64,000 nt of DNA. It comes from Diaporthe sp. PMI_573. Taxonomy: Eukaryota > Ascomycota > Sordariomycetes > Diaporthales > Diaporthaceae. The notes beneath the pieces were generated by a model. That model was not told the DNA's origin. It worked only from the letters and a program-made list of their open reading frames with translations, and made no database searches. Position numbers and translations under genes: made by a program. Of the stretch, positions 20,778-31,590 are shown one piece after another. How positions within the stretch are numbered: the first letter of the stretch is position 1; every line of letters starts with the position of its first letter. The DNA lies in NCBI GenBank assembly GCA_021399435.1, contig JAJTUP010000115.1:1-64000 (forward strand). The letters are read 5' to 3'.

Positions 20778-21762
20778 ACAAACAGACAACGTCTGCAAAC
20801 CTAGTCACATAACAGCACTTTCACCTGCTTCGGACCTTTTCTCTCTTGCTCCAATGCCCACGGCGAGGGAAAGAGTCCTACGCACCTCCTTCAACATCTC
20901 GCTTGAACGAAGATTCGCCTTCGCCTTCGCCCAAAAAGAACAGTTGCGACTCATGCAGTTGGCAGCCTTTAGAGGATGGGTGTCAACCTGCAAAGTACAT
21001 ATGAAATGAGCATGCATTTAGGTGGAGATAACCACATGGTGTAGAACCAATTGTATTGCAATGAGGTACACTATCTATTCCCGCTTAGACATTTATGTCA
21101 GTGAAGCCTACAATGGTAGAATGGTAAGGGAAGAATATATCTCTATCCTGCATGCTCTCCTATAATTAAAAGTCTGCGTCCAATATTGTGATACATTCTT
21201 ACTCAAGTAAACCGTTGCTAACCTTGACTAGCCTGAGATACTGACCTCTTGGTATTTCAGATAACTGTATGGACTGTACCTCAGAGCTGAGCGAAGGCTG
21301 GAGCTGAAAGGGGTGGGCTTGACGAATAGCCCAATGAGAGAAATTACCACTGTCCCGGGTCTCGCTATACTTGATTCAGCACCTTCCACACCTTGCAAGT
21401 GATTGACCGACCCAACTGCATGCTGCCCTGGCTATAGTGTATAATTAGGTGTGTCACATATACATATCTAGAGTGTGACTTTATACAAGTTGGGCCGGCT
21501 CTGCCAGTGGCCTTTGATCTTGCGGGAATGGAACAGAAGTACGCACGTTGGTATAGGGTTGCAGTTGAGCTGACCCCAAGTCTAGAGAGGACCAAAATGA
21601 GGATGACGGCCTGGTTGTAGCTGTAAGAATAAATCCACAGTCAAATTCCACAGCTGGAAGGCTTGTCTGGAAATCCACATGCATTGGTCTCGTTTCATGT
21701 ATTTCAAGCAAGGTGAATAAGAAATCGTTGCACTTCTGATCCAAACCTACCTAATCTGAATC
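19640..21762. other. 2.1-kb interval without supported genes
   Basis: Contains the CA microsatellite and short open frames on both strands with no recognisable domains. The first 100 bases are the 5' flank of the F-box gene, and the last few hundred are the 5' flank of the Clr5 gene. Confidence 0.4.
20716..20793. repeat. (CA)n microsatellite
   Basis: An almost pure AC dinucleotide run of about 35 units, ending in a few ACAAACAC variants. Confidence 0.97.
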
Positions 21763-23427
21763 ATGTCTTTTTCGGGCTATTCTCATCCGGAAAGAAGCTT
21801 TGACAGCAGACAGGTCGGAAACCAAGACCCAAGGGCATTCATTCCCGCCGATCAGAATATCAGCGACGGCCCAGGCACATCTGCAGCATCAACGGGACCA
21901 GATCCTATCCTGGAGCTGGCTCCAGGAACCGCACCCATATGGGATCCGGCCTTCGAACTTGCAACTTCCTCTACACTGCCACAGAGAAGCACTCGCAAGT
22001 ATGCTGACAAAGTTGGATGGGAGCGCTTCCGACAGGAGATCTGCGATCTCTATAGAACAAAAACACTGAAAGAGGTTGTGATTATTATGGAGCGAGATTA
22101 CAATTTCGTGGCAACGGAGAAAATGTACAAAGACCGTTTCAGAGAATGGGGATTCAGGAAGAACGTTACGGCTCAACAAGCCCGAGAGGTAGCGCAACAT
22201 GCTGAGCCGCTAGATGCGCATCAGAACGTCCACAAGCAAGGGAACCAACAGCTTCAGAACCACAACGTGGATCCTCCGCCTCATCCTCATCGCATGCTGG
22301 CCACTGACGGCCCAGGACTCGACCGAATCAAAAAGTATGTTAGGAGGAAGCCATCCGGTCTGAAAAAGTTGACAGCGGAAGACCGAGAACGCGTTCAAAC
22401 CCGCTTCAGTTCGCATAAGGTCAAGCATACACAGGGGAACGTTACAGATGATCTGCCACGAGTCCCCATGTCCCACACACATGATCTCCTGCAATCGCTG
22501 CGAGACTTGTTTAACTTGCCCAATGCGGCTCTTGCAGCCCCCACAGCAACACCAAATATACCTTTCGATAACTCTGCGCTGTCGTACTCAGATCCGAATC
22601 CTTTCCACAACTACTTTCTTTGGCAGCAACATGAAATGTCATTCTCGTCTCAGGAGGAACACATGCTGGACTTCGTGTGGAGGTTTCGTCTCGCACAACT
22701 TGTACCTGGGGGACACAACGACAATGAGGAATCACCTATTCTTAAAGCTTGTCTGCAAGACCTGTTTCTCGCACTTCAACCGGCAACTCCGAACAGCACG
22801 ACACACTTTCATATCTTTGTCTATGTAGTTTTGAGCGCACTTGAGGCGGTCACGACCTCTCATTACCCGCAAAGTTTATGTTGGCTGTTCGTTCGACTAG
22901 CAAATGCTTGTCAGGAACAGCATCCGCTCTTTGCAGATATCGCCGTTCGAATGTCCAGGCACAAAAATGATGGCCTTCTCCGCCTCTTAAAGGAAGCGAG
23001 GCAAATACTTCCAGCCACTCTTTTCAACATGCCTACATACCCAAGTGTCATGTTGAATATATACCTGGATATGGTGGATGCTATTGTCAACGAGGGCTCA
23101 CCTGGCGATGTTTATAATGTATTGCAGGGATGGACGCATAAGGTGGTGGCAGGTATGCTGCCCCACACGTCAGAGGTTGTGACCGTGTGGATCGAGGTAC
23201 GAAGTGCGCTAGCTATCTACGAGGCCAACCTGTCAGCGTGGCAGTCTGGTCCTCCGCACCAGGCCCGTGCTGAACAAGAGGGGACCCGGTCGAAGGGAAA
23301 GGAGTGTGTCGTAGGCTACCTCGCAACGCGACGGGACTTTTATGAGATGACAGACCAATGGGCGGTGGCGGCGAGGTTGGCTGAGGCAACCCGTGCGGTC
23401 TCAGATAGTTTCGAGATGCTGCAGTAG
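21763..23427 (+). CDS. Clr5-domain protein, 554 aa
   Basis: Single open frame from ATG 21763 to TAG 23425-23427. Residues about 80-135 match the fungal Clr5 domain (PF14420-type): VGWERFRQEICDLYRTKTLK then VVIIMERDYNFVATEKMYKD and RFREWGFRKN. Clr5 is a short, probably DNA-binding helical domain named after a fission-yeast silencing factor. The rest is helical without a recognised domain, including a central Pro/Asn-rich linker and a C-terminal region that may form TPR-like helices. Neighbours are unrelated. It is intact, so possibly a working nuclear regulator, but targets are unknown. Confidence 0.8.
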   Translation: MSFSGYSHPERSFDSRQVGNQDPRAFIPADQNISDGPGTSAASTGPDPILELAPGTAPIWDPAFELATSSTLPQRSTRKYADKVGWERFRQEICDLYRTKTLKEVVIIMERDYNFVATEKMYKDRFREWGFRKNVTAQQAREVAQHAEPLDAHQNVHKQGNQQLQNHNVDPPPHPHRMLATDGPGLDRIKKYVRRKPSGLKKLTAEDRERVQTRFSSHKVKHTQGNVTDDLPRVPMSHTHDLLQSLRDLFNLPNAALAAPTATPNIPFDNSALSYSDPNPFHNYFLWQQHEMSFSSQEEHMLDFVWRFRLAQLVPGGHNDNEESPILKACLQDLFLALQPATPNSTTHFHIFVYVVLSALEAVTTSHYPQSLCWLFVRLANACQEQHPLFADIAVRMSRHKNDGLLRLLKEARQILPATLFNMPTYPSVMLNIYLDMVDAIVNEGSPGDVYNVLQGWTHKVVAGMLPHTSEVVTVWIEVRSALAIYEANLSAWQSGPPHQARAEQEGTRSKGKECVVGYLATRRDFYEMTDQWAVAARLAEATRAVSDSFEMLQ

Positions 23428-24314
23428 CAGGTTTAAAGCTTGCATGATAGTAGTTTAGTCCAAAAATGTTCGTGGTTGCCACAGATCGTTGGCATGAGCA
23501 ACTGCAGTGCTGGCATTGAGGGAGACGACGCCGGGATGTCAGTGACGAGGAGTACTTGACTCTCGAGCAAATAGACTTTCTCTCCTTCCTGGAAAACCTC
23601 CTGGCCTTGGTAAAAAAGACTGCGGCGCTCTGGACGGAGGTAGCACAGGGACAGCTTCCTAACTGGATCGCGACGAATTGTGAGTATTTGCTTGTTTTGG
23701 CTGACCCAGTTATTGCCTAAATTGCGAGACCCACACCTCATGGCTGACCTTGCAATCATGTCCAAATCGAATGGGGCTATCATCTGTGAGACGTGAGGCC
23801 GCGTGGCGAAGGCAGGACGTCAGTCTGAATATAATTGGCCTTGCTTGCACGGCAGTAGCAGTTGATGAAGGAGTACCGAAGCCCGTCGGGACTTGGAACG
23901 TCAGGCTACTTAGCTGCAGCTGTCAGACGTGTGGCCAGAAGTGCAACATCTACTCGTATGATCATCCAGCCAGTTAAGTTGGCCCGCCTAACCCGTTTTC
24001 TAGTCCACATTCCCGCCGCCTACTGATTCAGAAACGTCCGTGTATGACAAATCGTCGTCGTCGTCGCCATCCTCGGCAGGCTCTCCTTCGTCATCATTAT
24101 CGACGATGAAGTCCTTCAGATTGCCACTACAGTCGACATCATCGGAGTCATCCAGATCATCATCGGAATCGGAGCCAGATTCGGAGTAGTGCAGAGAAGG
24201 CCATAGAATCGTATGGATGCCTAGGTTGATTGACTCAGGTCGCCCTGTGATGACAGTAAAACAAAGCGATGCTGAGCGTGCGAGATAATGCATACCTGAC
24301 CTACTAATGGAATC
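23428..24314. other. Interval with an acidic minus-strand frame of doubtful coding status
   Basis: A minus-strand frame (24000-24614) ends in an Asp/Glu/Ser-rich tail (SESGSDSDDDLDDSDDVDCS) that could be a genuine acidic C-terminus. Its upstream half, however, is antisense to the better-supported 24315 gene. Nothing else is recognised. Confidence 0.35.
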
Positions 24315-25015
24315 ATGAATTCTAATGTGTCTACTGACGATGCGGAAACCTCTGAAGACTCTCATGCGTCTTTCTCCGACAGCGAGGTGTCCAGATCTGT
24401 CCCCTTGACTCGAAGGAGCCGGCTGAGACCTGCTGGAAGCGCCTTCACATTCGTGCCATTTACTGACTGGGAGCCAGAACGGTCGTATGATGGCGAGCCT
24501 ACGATACAGTACAATGTGGAATGGAAACTGTTTGTGAAGAATAGGGCACACGCCGGCGAATCGGAGCTTGACGTTATCATATCGCCACGCAAGTTCTGGA
24601 AGCACGTTCTCCAACCGAAGGTAGCTGACGCAAGTGCGGATAAACCCTGGAAGGAGAACGCTACAAAGCTTATTCTATCCGTTACCGACCGCAAGACAGG
24701 CAACATAACAAAGCGGTTTCCAAAACTGGATATCGGCTGGCTATTCGTCAAGAGGCAGCTCCAGGATTGGAGCAAGTTTCTCAATGACGGCAAGAGGATC
24801 ACTGTCACAGTTACATTTTATTATGAGCGTGTGGATACAGTAAGAGGGCGCTGTGTACATCAGCGGGCCTCAACTTGAGAATCCAACGTTTATTTCCCCT
24901 ACAGAGGCGTTCACTTTGTCTTCTCCATCAACAACGCACTAGCTCCCGACTCGATGTAGAGACTCGTGCGGCCGGCCCGAACATCCGGCATTTTCAGATT
25001 GAGAAACGAGGGTGA
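24315..25015 (+). CDS. Fungal orphan protein, two exons, 211 aa
   Basis: ATG 24315. I propose exons 24315-24839 and 24905-25015, with a GTAAGA...CAG intron in phase 0. Without splicing the frame stops at 24878. The N-terminus is acidic and Ser-rich, followed by RRSRLRP. The core (QYNVEWKLFVKNR; WLFVKRQLQDWSKFLNDGKR; ITVTVTFYYE) resembles a widespread family of fungal hypothetical proteins of unknown function, and the second exon gives a helical tail (SSRLDVETRAAGPNIRHFQI). No catalytic motif seen. Confidence 0.5.
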
Positions 25016-25396
25016 TGCCGATCGACTTCATTTCGGAGTACGCGTACTCAGCAAATACGTGGCTGTTGTCAACGTGGCTGGAGTACTTGTGTAAGCAAAG
25101 TCTCAGCATCGAGTGGCAATTACAGTTGATTGTCGCCATAAGTGGCGTGTGTCCATAGATATGTCATAACACAACTTATCAGGCGCCGACCCTGTGTTAG
25201 ATTGGGGGACAAACGGATCAAGGATCAATGCAATATGTAAATTATTTTAAGTGCATTTCTATCTTTCAACTAGGAAACAAAGCTTCCGCCGGTCAACTTG
25301 GGGCAAAATAGACCTCCATAGTTAAACCAATGTTGTTCCCCTGCAGCAAGCTTTATAGGGCTTTCTTTTGTTAATCACCTCATATGGGCTTTTATA

Positions 25397-26011
25397 CAGC
25401 GTTCCACGCAAACCAAGCCTTTGCAAGTCATTTGCCAAATGAAAGTCGCAAAGCCCGACATTTCAGCAAGCCAAAAAAGGGACATTTATATGCAAATGAC
25501 TTGCAAACGAACCAAACAAATGGACGTTAACCTGGCGGCCCCACATGTGACTCTGTTTGCCCCACTGTATTGAGGATCGTGAGCCCATTTTTGTTGTTTT
25601 GCTCCGAAACCTATGTCGATCGTTAGCCCGATTTGGCCCCCCCGTCAGCTTTTCTGCAGTTGAGCTGTCATCAGAGTGCGAGCGGGTCTTTAGCCAAGGG
25701 AAGCTCACGATAACCTCACAGAGGCACAGAATGAAGGGGGCAACACTCGAAATGCTGCTTTGTTTAAAGGACTGGCTGAAGAAAGGGACTATGGCTGGGC
25801 CGGCGGCAGAGATGGCGATGATGACCAACCCAGAGGAGCTATCATACCTTCCTATTTAGGAAAGTTGTGGGGCCTTTCCAGTGGCAAATGGGCAACTCAA
25901 CCAAGTCAACAAGGCGAAAAAATTAGAGGTAAGTCCGCAAATGGGCTATATTAGCAAAGCAAATCAAGCGGGACTATCCCATTTGCTTTGTTTGGTTTGC
26001 GTGGAACGCTG
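25397..26011 (+). mobile_element. hAT deletion derivative, 615 bp
   Basis: Inverted ends CAGCGTTCCACGCAAACCAA (left) and its complement (right) define a 615-bp unit. The middle, 25650-25780 on the plus strand, keeps only a hAT dimerisation fragment: ELSSECERVFSQGKLTITSQ and LEMLLCLKDWLKKG. Repeated CAAATG/CATTTG words lie near both ends. No 8-bp target duplication is evident (CTTTTATA against GCTGCTTG), so one flank may be rearranged. It is a non-autonomous hAT relic. Confidence 0.85.
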
Positions 26012-26346
26012 GCTGCTTGAAGCGCCTCGTAGGCACAGATAAGGTGAAAAATTAGTGTTTGCTTTCACAAAAGCGGCGAATGAGGATCCTGGCTCTGGCT
26101 GACTGAACCGGTTCTCCCACCAAGCCGCTGCGTGACTTTATTTCCGGGGGGCCTTCTCCACAATCCCGGCCCAATCAGTTTCCAGAGCAACGGCCATCCT
26201 CGTAAGCAGATGGGCACGGTAAGCTAGAACAACACTAAAATGCGACCAAACCGTCTCTCAGCAATGCACTCCACAGGCCACTATTCTCTTGATCAATCAA
26301 TGCATTCCTAACATACTCACAACGTTCGGCACCTACTACCCTAATA

Positions 26347-28797
26347 ATGGAAGGAAACAGGGTGGCAGAGCTTGAGCGACGCTTGCGAGAGGCGGAGCAA
26401 CGCGCCGAGGAAGCAGAGCGAGAGAGGCAGGAAGAGCGCCAACGAGCCGAGAAAGAACAACAACGAGCCGAGAAAGAACAACAACGAGCCGAGAAAGAAC
26501 AACAACGAGCCGAGAAAGAACAACAACGAGCCGAGCTATCCGAGAAACAGACACGGCCAACCACCCTTGACGAGTACATTACCGCTTGCCATACATCAGT
26601 ATTCTCCCGATTTTCTGTCGAAACGAATCCGAAATTCACATCCAAGGGCCCTATAACGAATCCCCGAAACAAGTGGTGCCCTACCAAAATCCAGCCATGG
26701 TCCGATTTCCTCCACAACCAAAGGATCATATTCGGTACGCTCAACAGTACCTTCCCTTCCGAAACACGTGTCTTCGAGAATAGGAACTTTCTAGAGGGGC
26801 TAGGAGAGAGGATTTCGAGACGCAAGATTGCCGACGAGAAGACGCTGGAATATTTCCTCCATAATAGCGTGGAAGACCCGGTTCGGAATATTATCGAGCA
26901 GCTGAAAAATGTCCCGGAGGCATCCAGCGCCTTCGACATCGGCAACGGCATCATCTTCGAAAACCATCCTCATGCGATTAGTGACGTTGCCGAGGAAGTG
27001 GTGGATAGAGAAACGCCATCAACGCCGCCACAAACGCCCAACCAGCGACACGACCCCCATCAGCTACGCGCCGATCAAATCTGCATCTACCGATCCGACA
27101 ATACACAATCATCAAGACGCACCATGCTCTACATCTCCGAATACAAACCGCCTCACAAGTTGACGGCTTCTCATCTACGTCTCGGTCTCCGTCCCATGGA
27201 TATTTACAAGGAGGTTGTCAACCGGAACACAATCCCAACTTCGGTCGATCCAGCTGCTCGATTTCAATACTTCGCAGAAAGGTTGACAGCGTCTGCCATC
27301 ACACAAACGTATCACTACATGATCGAGGGCGGTCTTGAGTACAGTCTTCTGACTACAGGTGAGACGATTGTATTTCTCACGATCGATTGGGATGATCCTG
27401 GCACGCTCTACTACCACCTGGCCGAGCCTGGCCCCGAGGCGGCGGCGCACTCAGATCAGTTGCATCTCTGCACGGCCGTAGGTCAATACTTGGCTTTCAC
27501 CCTCCTGGTCCTAGAAACACGGGGTGAGCATGGGCAGGAGGAACGACAGAGAGCAACACAGACTCTACATACTTGGGCGGAAGACTTTGAAACGACAGTG
27601 CGGTCCGTACCCGACAGTGAACGAACTGCGTCATCGGATGCTTCGTTTATTCCTGAGCCTACAACGTATCAAAACGTCGACCGGTCACCCATCGTCAAAC
27701 GCCTAAGGAGGCGCTTCTTCATTCAATACCAGTGTAGTGACAGCTTGTCCAAGGTAGACAATCACCCAGAGTCGTCAGATGATGATGAATCGTCTTCAAA
27801 GCCACCAGAAACGCCGACCCCAAGTGCAGGGAATGCTGGACCTCGAAGGAGCCAGCGGATCCTCGCGCGACGGCCGCGAGGAGGCGGAAGCCAAAGGGGA
27901 GGCAAAGGGGCGGATGATGCTGAAGTCGGGCCCGAGGCAGAAACCGGTGCGATCTCTCAACGAGACAGTCCCTACTGCACGCAAAAATGTCTGCTTGGCC
28001 TGGTCAAGGGACAAAAGCTGGACCCAACATGCCCAAATGTGGGTCGTCACCGAAGGCATGGTGATTACCATCCTGTGGATCACACGCAGTGGCTCAGTAT
28101 GCTTCATCAGCAGCTCAAACAATCACTTGATGACGGCATCACGCCGCTGGGGCATGGTGGCGCACGCGGGGTCCTGTTCAAAGTGACGTTGCTTGCATAC
28201 GGCTACACTTTCGTCAGTAAAGGCACGGTGCGGGCCTTCATCCCGGATCTTGAGCACGAGGCGGACGTGTACAAACGTCTTCTCCCAGCCCAAGGTAGAA
28301 ACGTGCCAGTATTTCTAGGGGCTATCGATCTTCGTCAGATGCAGAAAATCTACTACTACGACCACCGAGTGTATGTGGTATACATGACATTACTATCATG
28401 GGGAGGATGCAGCATCTCGGAAGCAAAGGCGGCAGGATTCCCGAATGAGAAGCTACGCGCACTGGCCATTCAGTCACTGCAAGCTATTCATCGACAACGC
28501 GTTCGCCACACAGATGTGCGGGATGCGAACATGCTGTTCAACGAGGGGACTGGTGTCATGATAATTGACTTTGAGCGGGCCGAGATGCTCGATCTGCAGC
28601 GCCAACCACTAGCTCCGATCATACCAAACAAACGGGCATGGGCGGGGAAGGGTAGAAACGGGAAACAGGTGAGAAAAATTACCATTGGTGGGCACGGGTT
28701 TTGCAATGAAGTTGGGGAGCTAGAAGCAATATTTGCTCAGAAACACACAGCTAGCGAGCGTTCTAGAGAGGTTCAGAGAATCTCACGCTGGACGTAG
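26347..28797 (+). CDS. Putative PD-(D/E)xK nuclease-kinase two-domain protein, 816 aa
   Basis: Intronless, from ATG 26347 to TAG. Residues about 5-65 form a charged coiled coil built on a 21-bp tandem repeat (AEKEQQR, four copies). Residues about 235-380 hold a candidate restriction-endonuclease-like fold: DQICIYRSDN, then an E-x-K motif in MLYISEYKPPH (near residue 265), then VFLTIDWDD. The C-terminal part (about 595-760) looks like a divergent protein kinase. It has a possible VAIK-type Lys in YGYTFVSKGTV, an alpha-C Glu in EHEADVYKRL, the catalytic loop VRHTDVRDANML (near 720) and a DFG-like MIIDFERAEM. A basic linker (PRRSQRILARRPRGGG) may be an NLS. The architecture fits the fungal nuclease-kinase proteins related to Crinkler-type effectors. 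Activity is inferred, not shown. Confidence 0.65.
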   Translation: MEGNRVAELERRLREAEQRAEEAERERQEERQRAEKEQQRAEKEQQRAEKEQQRAEKEQQRAELSEKQTRPTTLDEYITACHTSVFSRFSVETNPKFTSKGPITNPRNKWCPTKIQPWSDFLHNQRIIFGTLNSTFPSETRVFENRNFLEGLGERISRRKIADEKTLEYFLHNSVEDPVRNIIEQLKNVPEASSAFDIGNGIIFENHPHAISDVAEEVVDRETPSTPPQTPNQRHDPHQLRADQICIYRSDNTQSSRRTMLYISEYKPPHKLTASHLRLGLRPMDIYKEVVNRNTIPTSVDPAARFQYFAERLTASAITQTYHYMIEGGLEYSLLTTGETIVFLTIDWDDPGTLYYHLAEPGPEAAAHSDQLHLCTAVGQYLAFTLLVLETRGEHGQEERQRATQTLHTWAEDFETTVRSVPDSERTASSDASFIPEPTTYQNVDRSPIVKRLRRRFFIQYQCSDSLSKVDNHPESSDDDESSSKPPETPTPSAGNAGPRRSQRILARRPRGGGSQRGGKGADDAEVGPEAETGAISQRDSPYCTQKCLLGLVKGQKLDPTCPNVGRHRRHGDYHPVDHTQWLSMLHQQLKQSLDDGITPLGHGGARGVLFKVTLLAYGYTFVSKGTVRAFIPDLEHEADVYKRLLPAQGRNVPVFLGAIDLRQMQKIYYYDHRVYVVYMTLLSWGGCSISEAKAAGFPNEKLRALAIQSLQAIHRQRVRHTDVRDANMLFNEGTGVMIIDFERAEMLDLQRQPLAPIIPNKRAWAGKGRNGKQVRKITIGGHGFCNEVGELEAIFAQKHTASERSREVQRISRWT
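26436..26535. repeat. 21-bp coding tandem repeat
   Basis: Four to five near-identical copies of a 21-bp unit (CGAGCCGAGAAAGAACAACA...) encode AEKEQQR heptads. Because 21 is a multiple of 3, copy number can change without breaking the frame, lengthening or shortening the coiled coil of the nuclease-kinase protein. Confidence 0.9.
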
Positions 28798-28922
28798 AGA
28801 TTCCACCTAGCTAGTTAGGACGATCAGAGGCATATAGGGCTGAAGCGTAATTGATTTTACTGCCAATCACATGCACTTGCTTACAGGATTCATTGACTTA
28901 AATGGCCGTGGTTATTGGGGAG

Positions 28923-29377
28923 AACTACCGTATTAATTGAGAAAATTCATCTTTGCGCTAGGCCAGTAGCGGCATAGCGGTCAGGCGCTGACCAGGGCCT
29001 CCATCAGGGGTCTCATCAAAATTTGCAGTGCACCGAAACAACTGCATTCGGCCAACATAAAAGACGCTCGGTTGGGTGAAGTACAATTAGGAGGAGAAGT
29101 CCTCATAAGGCCACTACTATACACTCCTGGATCGCCGAGGCATATTGTCATTATCGTCGCCGCCGTCGCACAACAGTAGGAATAACTTCAAAGCTCAGCT
29201 CTGGACAGGGAAATGCTTGAAAGAACAAAAAGGGAGTCGGAAATATCTGGGAATGGGGTAGTGCGGCCTTGGCGAGGCGTTAAACTGATTTTGGCGGTGC
29301 GTTAAGCCTGTTGCGGTTAGGGGGACTGGGGGGCCCTGCTAGTGCAAAGATGAATTTTCTCAATTAATACGGTAGTT
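28923..29377. mobile_element. MITE, 455 bp, 39-bp TIRs
   Basis: Both ends carry inverted copies of a 39-bp sequence beginning AACTACCGTATTAATTGAGA, with one mismatch. The interior is GC-richer and has no coding frame. No target duplication is obvious. A non-autonomous DNA transposon of unassigned superfamily is the best description; it lies 126 bp downstream of the nuclease-kinase stop codon. Confidence 0.85.
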
Positions 29378-30362
29378 CAAGTCTTGCTATATTTCTCCAC
29401 GGCAACCCCGCACTAGGGACGTCCATATCAGCCAACAGTTTCTCCGCCTTAAGGCTGTGTTCCTGATTGGTGGAATAGCGAGGTAAAGCCGACATATTTC
29501 GGTCTCCCAAGCATTCAACGAAATGCGAAGGGCAAAGATGTCTAATTAGAACGCAGCTGGCAAGGACCAGGATTGAGTACTCTGTGTCGCTTGCCCCAGT
29601 GTACCCGCCAGAGCTTGCACCCACCTCACCGAGCTTTTGTCACTCAATACTGGGAAGGGTAGATGTGATAGTAAGGAGCAACGTAATGATATAAATAAAT
29701 GTCATCCACCCTTTGGATCCTTTGTACATAACAGTGAAACAGAATACGCAAGATAGGCAGGCAACAAACGGCCCCTAACCGTACTATCTCCCCCCCCCCC
29801 CAACTTATCTCTCTTGCTCAAACGATTCTTTTCACCCTCTTTCTTTCCAAGCTGCACCCTGGTTCAAGCGCAAAGCGGCATGGACGGGCCGGAAGCAATC
29901 GATTGGCCGTCGATGTGTGTCGAAGTTGGGTTGCCAGGGGAGAGGGAGACCGAGGCTCAATTGTCGACTTGGAGTCAGCCCTATCTCCGAGTCTCCGTCT
30001 GTTGGACGAGGCAGGGCAGACTTGCAAACAAATAAATCAGATCCAAATCTATTCAAATCAAATCAAATTGCCCCTGCGCTGACTCAAATCAAATCAAATC
30101 GGAGAGCCCAGATTTATTTGGATATCTAATTATTTGGATATGCCCCACATCTGTAGCCAGGACCAATCAACGTTGAGAGCCTGCTAGGCCAAGAGTGCCC
30201 GCTAATGCGCAATTGCTTTTTGCAGGCCGTGTCACCAAACTTTCTTTTTGTATTTTACGTGACGCGTTTGATTGTGAAATATATCTTGGGCGCGCTTGCC
30301 ATATTGTGGAGGTAATATTTGTAGCCGATAGCAAAACGGGGACAGCTCTGGCCTTCTCTGAA
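29378..30362. other. Interval leading into the hAT/GH64 fusion, with CAAAT-rich repeats
   Basis: Contains a run of twelve C residues near 29790, and at 30035-30140 a cluster of TCAAATCAAAT words with TTATTTGGATAT. Given the hAT N-terminus just downstream, the cluster may be subterminal hAT repeats. No supported genes. Confidence 0.45.
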
Positions 30363-31590
30363 ATGGCGCAACCCGCAAGAGGGGAAGCGCCGTCAGTCGC
30401 CCTTTCTAGGGCATCCGCCAGTTTTAGCGTTCCCGAGAGCTCCCCTGACCTTGACTCAGTAGAGCCCGGCGTGGACGCGACCGGCGATACATCGCCTTCG
30501 ATCGACTACATTGGATATGAAGGCATCGATTAGAATCGCCTCGCAGGGTTCTCTATACGCAAGTATAGAAAAAGAGCGCGGACGGGATGGGTATGGGAAC
30601 ATGGGTTCGATATCGAGAAAAACGATTCCGGTCATCGATTCTGGCTTTGCAAAGCCTGCCATCGGAAGAAGGCTACAATTACCCACATGTACGATGCTGC
30701 ATCCACAAGTCAAGCAAACAGTCATATGGAAGAAATCCACCACATCAACAGAGGCGGACCAATGCTACCACAGAGGAAGAAGCAGCGCACTCTTTTCGAC
30801 ATGGTTGATCTAGACTCCCACCGACCCAAGGATCAGGCTTTGATGAACGCCTTCATATCATCCTTTGAACCGCTTCGCTTTCAGCATCTCCTTATACGCT
30901 GGGTGGCATGCGACAACATCCCATTTCACAAGCTGGAGAGTCCGTACTTTCGCGACCTTATGGCTTACGCGAACAGCGCCATCGCGGATTCGGGCAGTAT
31001 CCCAACCCATAGCACAATCCGCGACTGGATTGTGCGGTCCTTCAATCGTCACAAAGGCGTCGTGACGGAATTGCTTCGTCGGTCGCTCAGCCGCATTAAC
31101 GTCTCCTTTGATGCGTGGTCCTCTCGAAAATTCACATCTCTACTCGGCCTTACCGTACACTTTCTTGATGACGAAGGGAAGTTCCGTACGTTTCTCCTCG
31201 GTTTGCCACGGATTGAAGGTCGTCACTGTGGAGAAAACTTTGCCGACCGTGTCAGCGAGATAATCCACGAGTATGGGTTCGAGGATGGCGTCGGATATTT
31301 TGTCACAGACAATGCGGAGAGCAATGACACGTGCCTTGAAGACTTGGGCATTGAGTTGGGGTTCAAAAAGCAGCATCGTCGGCTCCGTTGCTGTGGCCAC
31401 ATCATCAACCTCGTCGCCCGATCCATTCTTTTCGGTACGGACGCCGACGCGTTCGAAGAGGGTTGCCAGGCCGACAAAGAGATCCAAGACGAGGTTAAAC
31501 TTTGGAGATCAAAGGGCGTCCTACGTACCATCGAAATAAACGACAAGGTCCTGGGCCAGAAGGAAGTCCGTTCTGAGAACACTCCAGAAC
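30363..31590 (+). pseudogene. hAT transposase N-terminal half with BED finger, one amber stop
   Basis: ATG 30363 (MAQPARGEAP) opens an acidic N-terminus. One in-frame TAG at 30531-30533 interrupts an otherwise continuous frame. After it comes a BED-type zinc finger (WVWEHGFDIEKNDSGHRFWL, CKAC ... H-x(5)-H) and then the hAT catalytic region: a ...INVSFDAWSSRKFTSLLGLT segment, YFVTDNAESNDTCL, and the RRLRCCGHIINLVARSILFG block. The sequence breaks off near 31590, where the same frame continues into GH64. The rest of the transposase is missing. Confidence 0.85.

Noticed and set aside
26235..26954. Minus-strand frame of 239 codons with a repeated RCCSFSA motif
   Set aside because: Antisense of the 21-bp coiled-coil repeat and the start of the nuclease-kinase gene.
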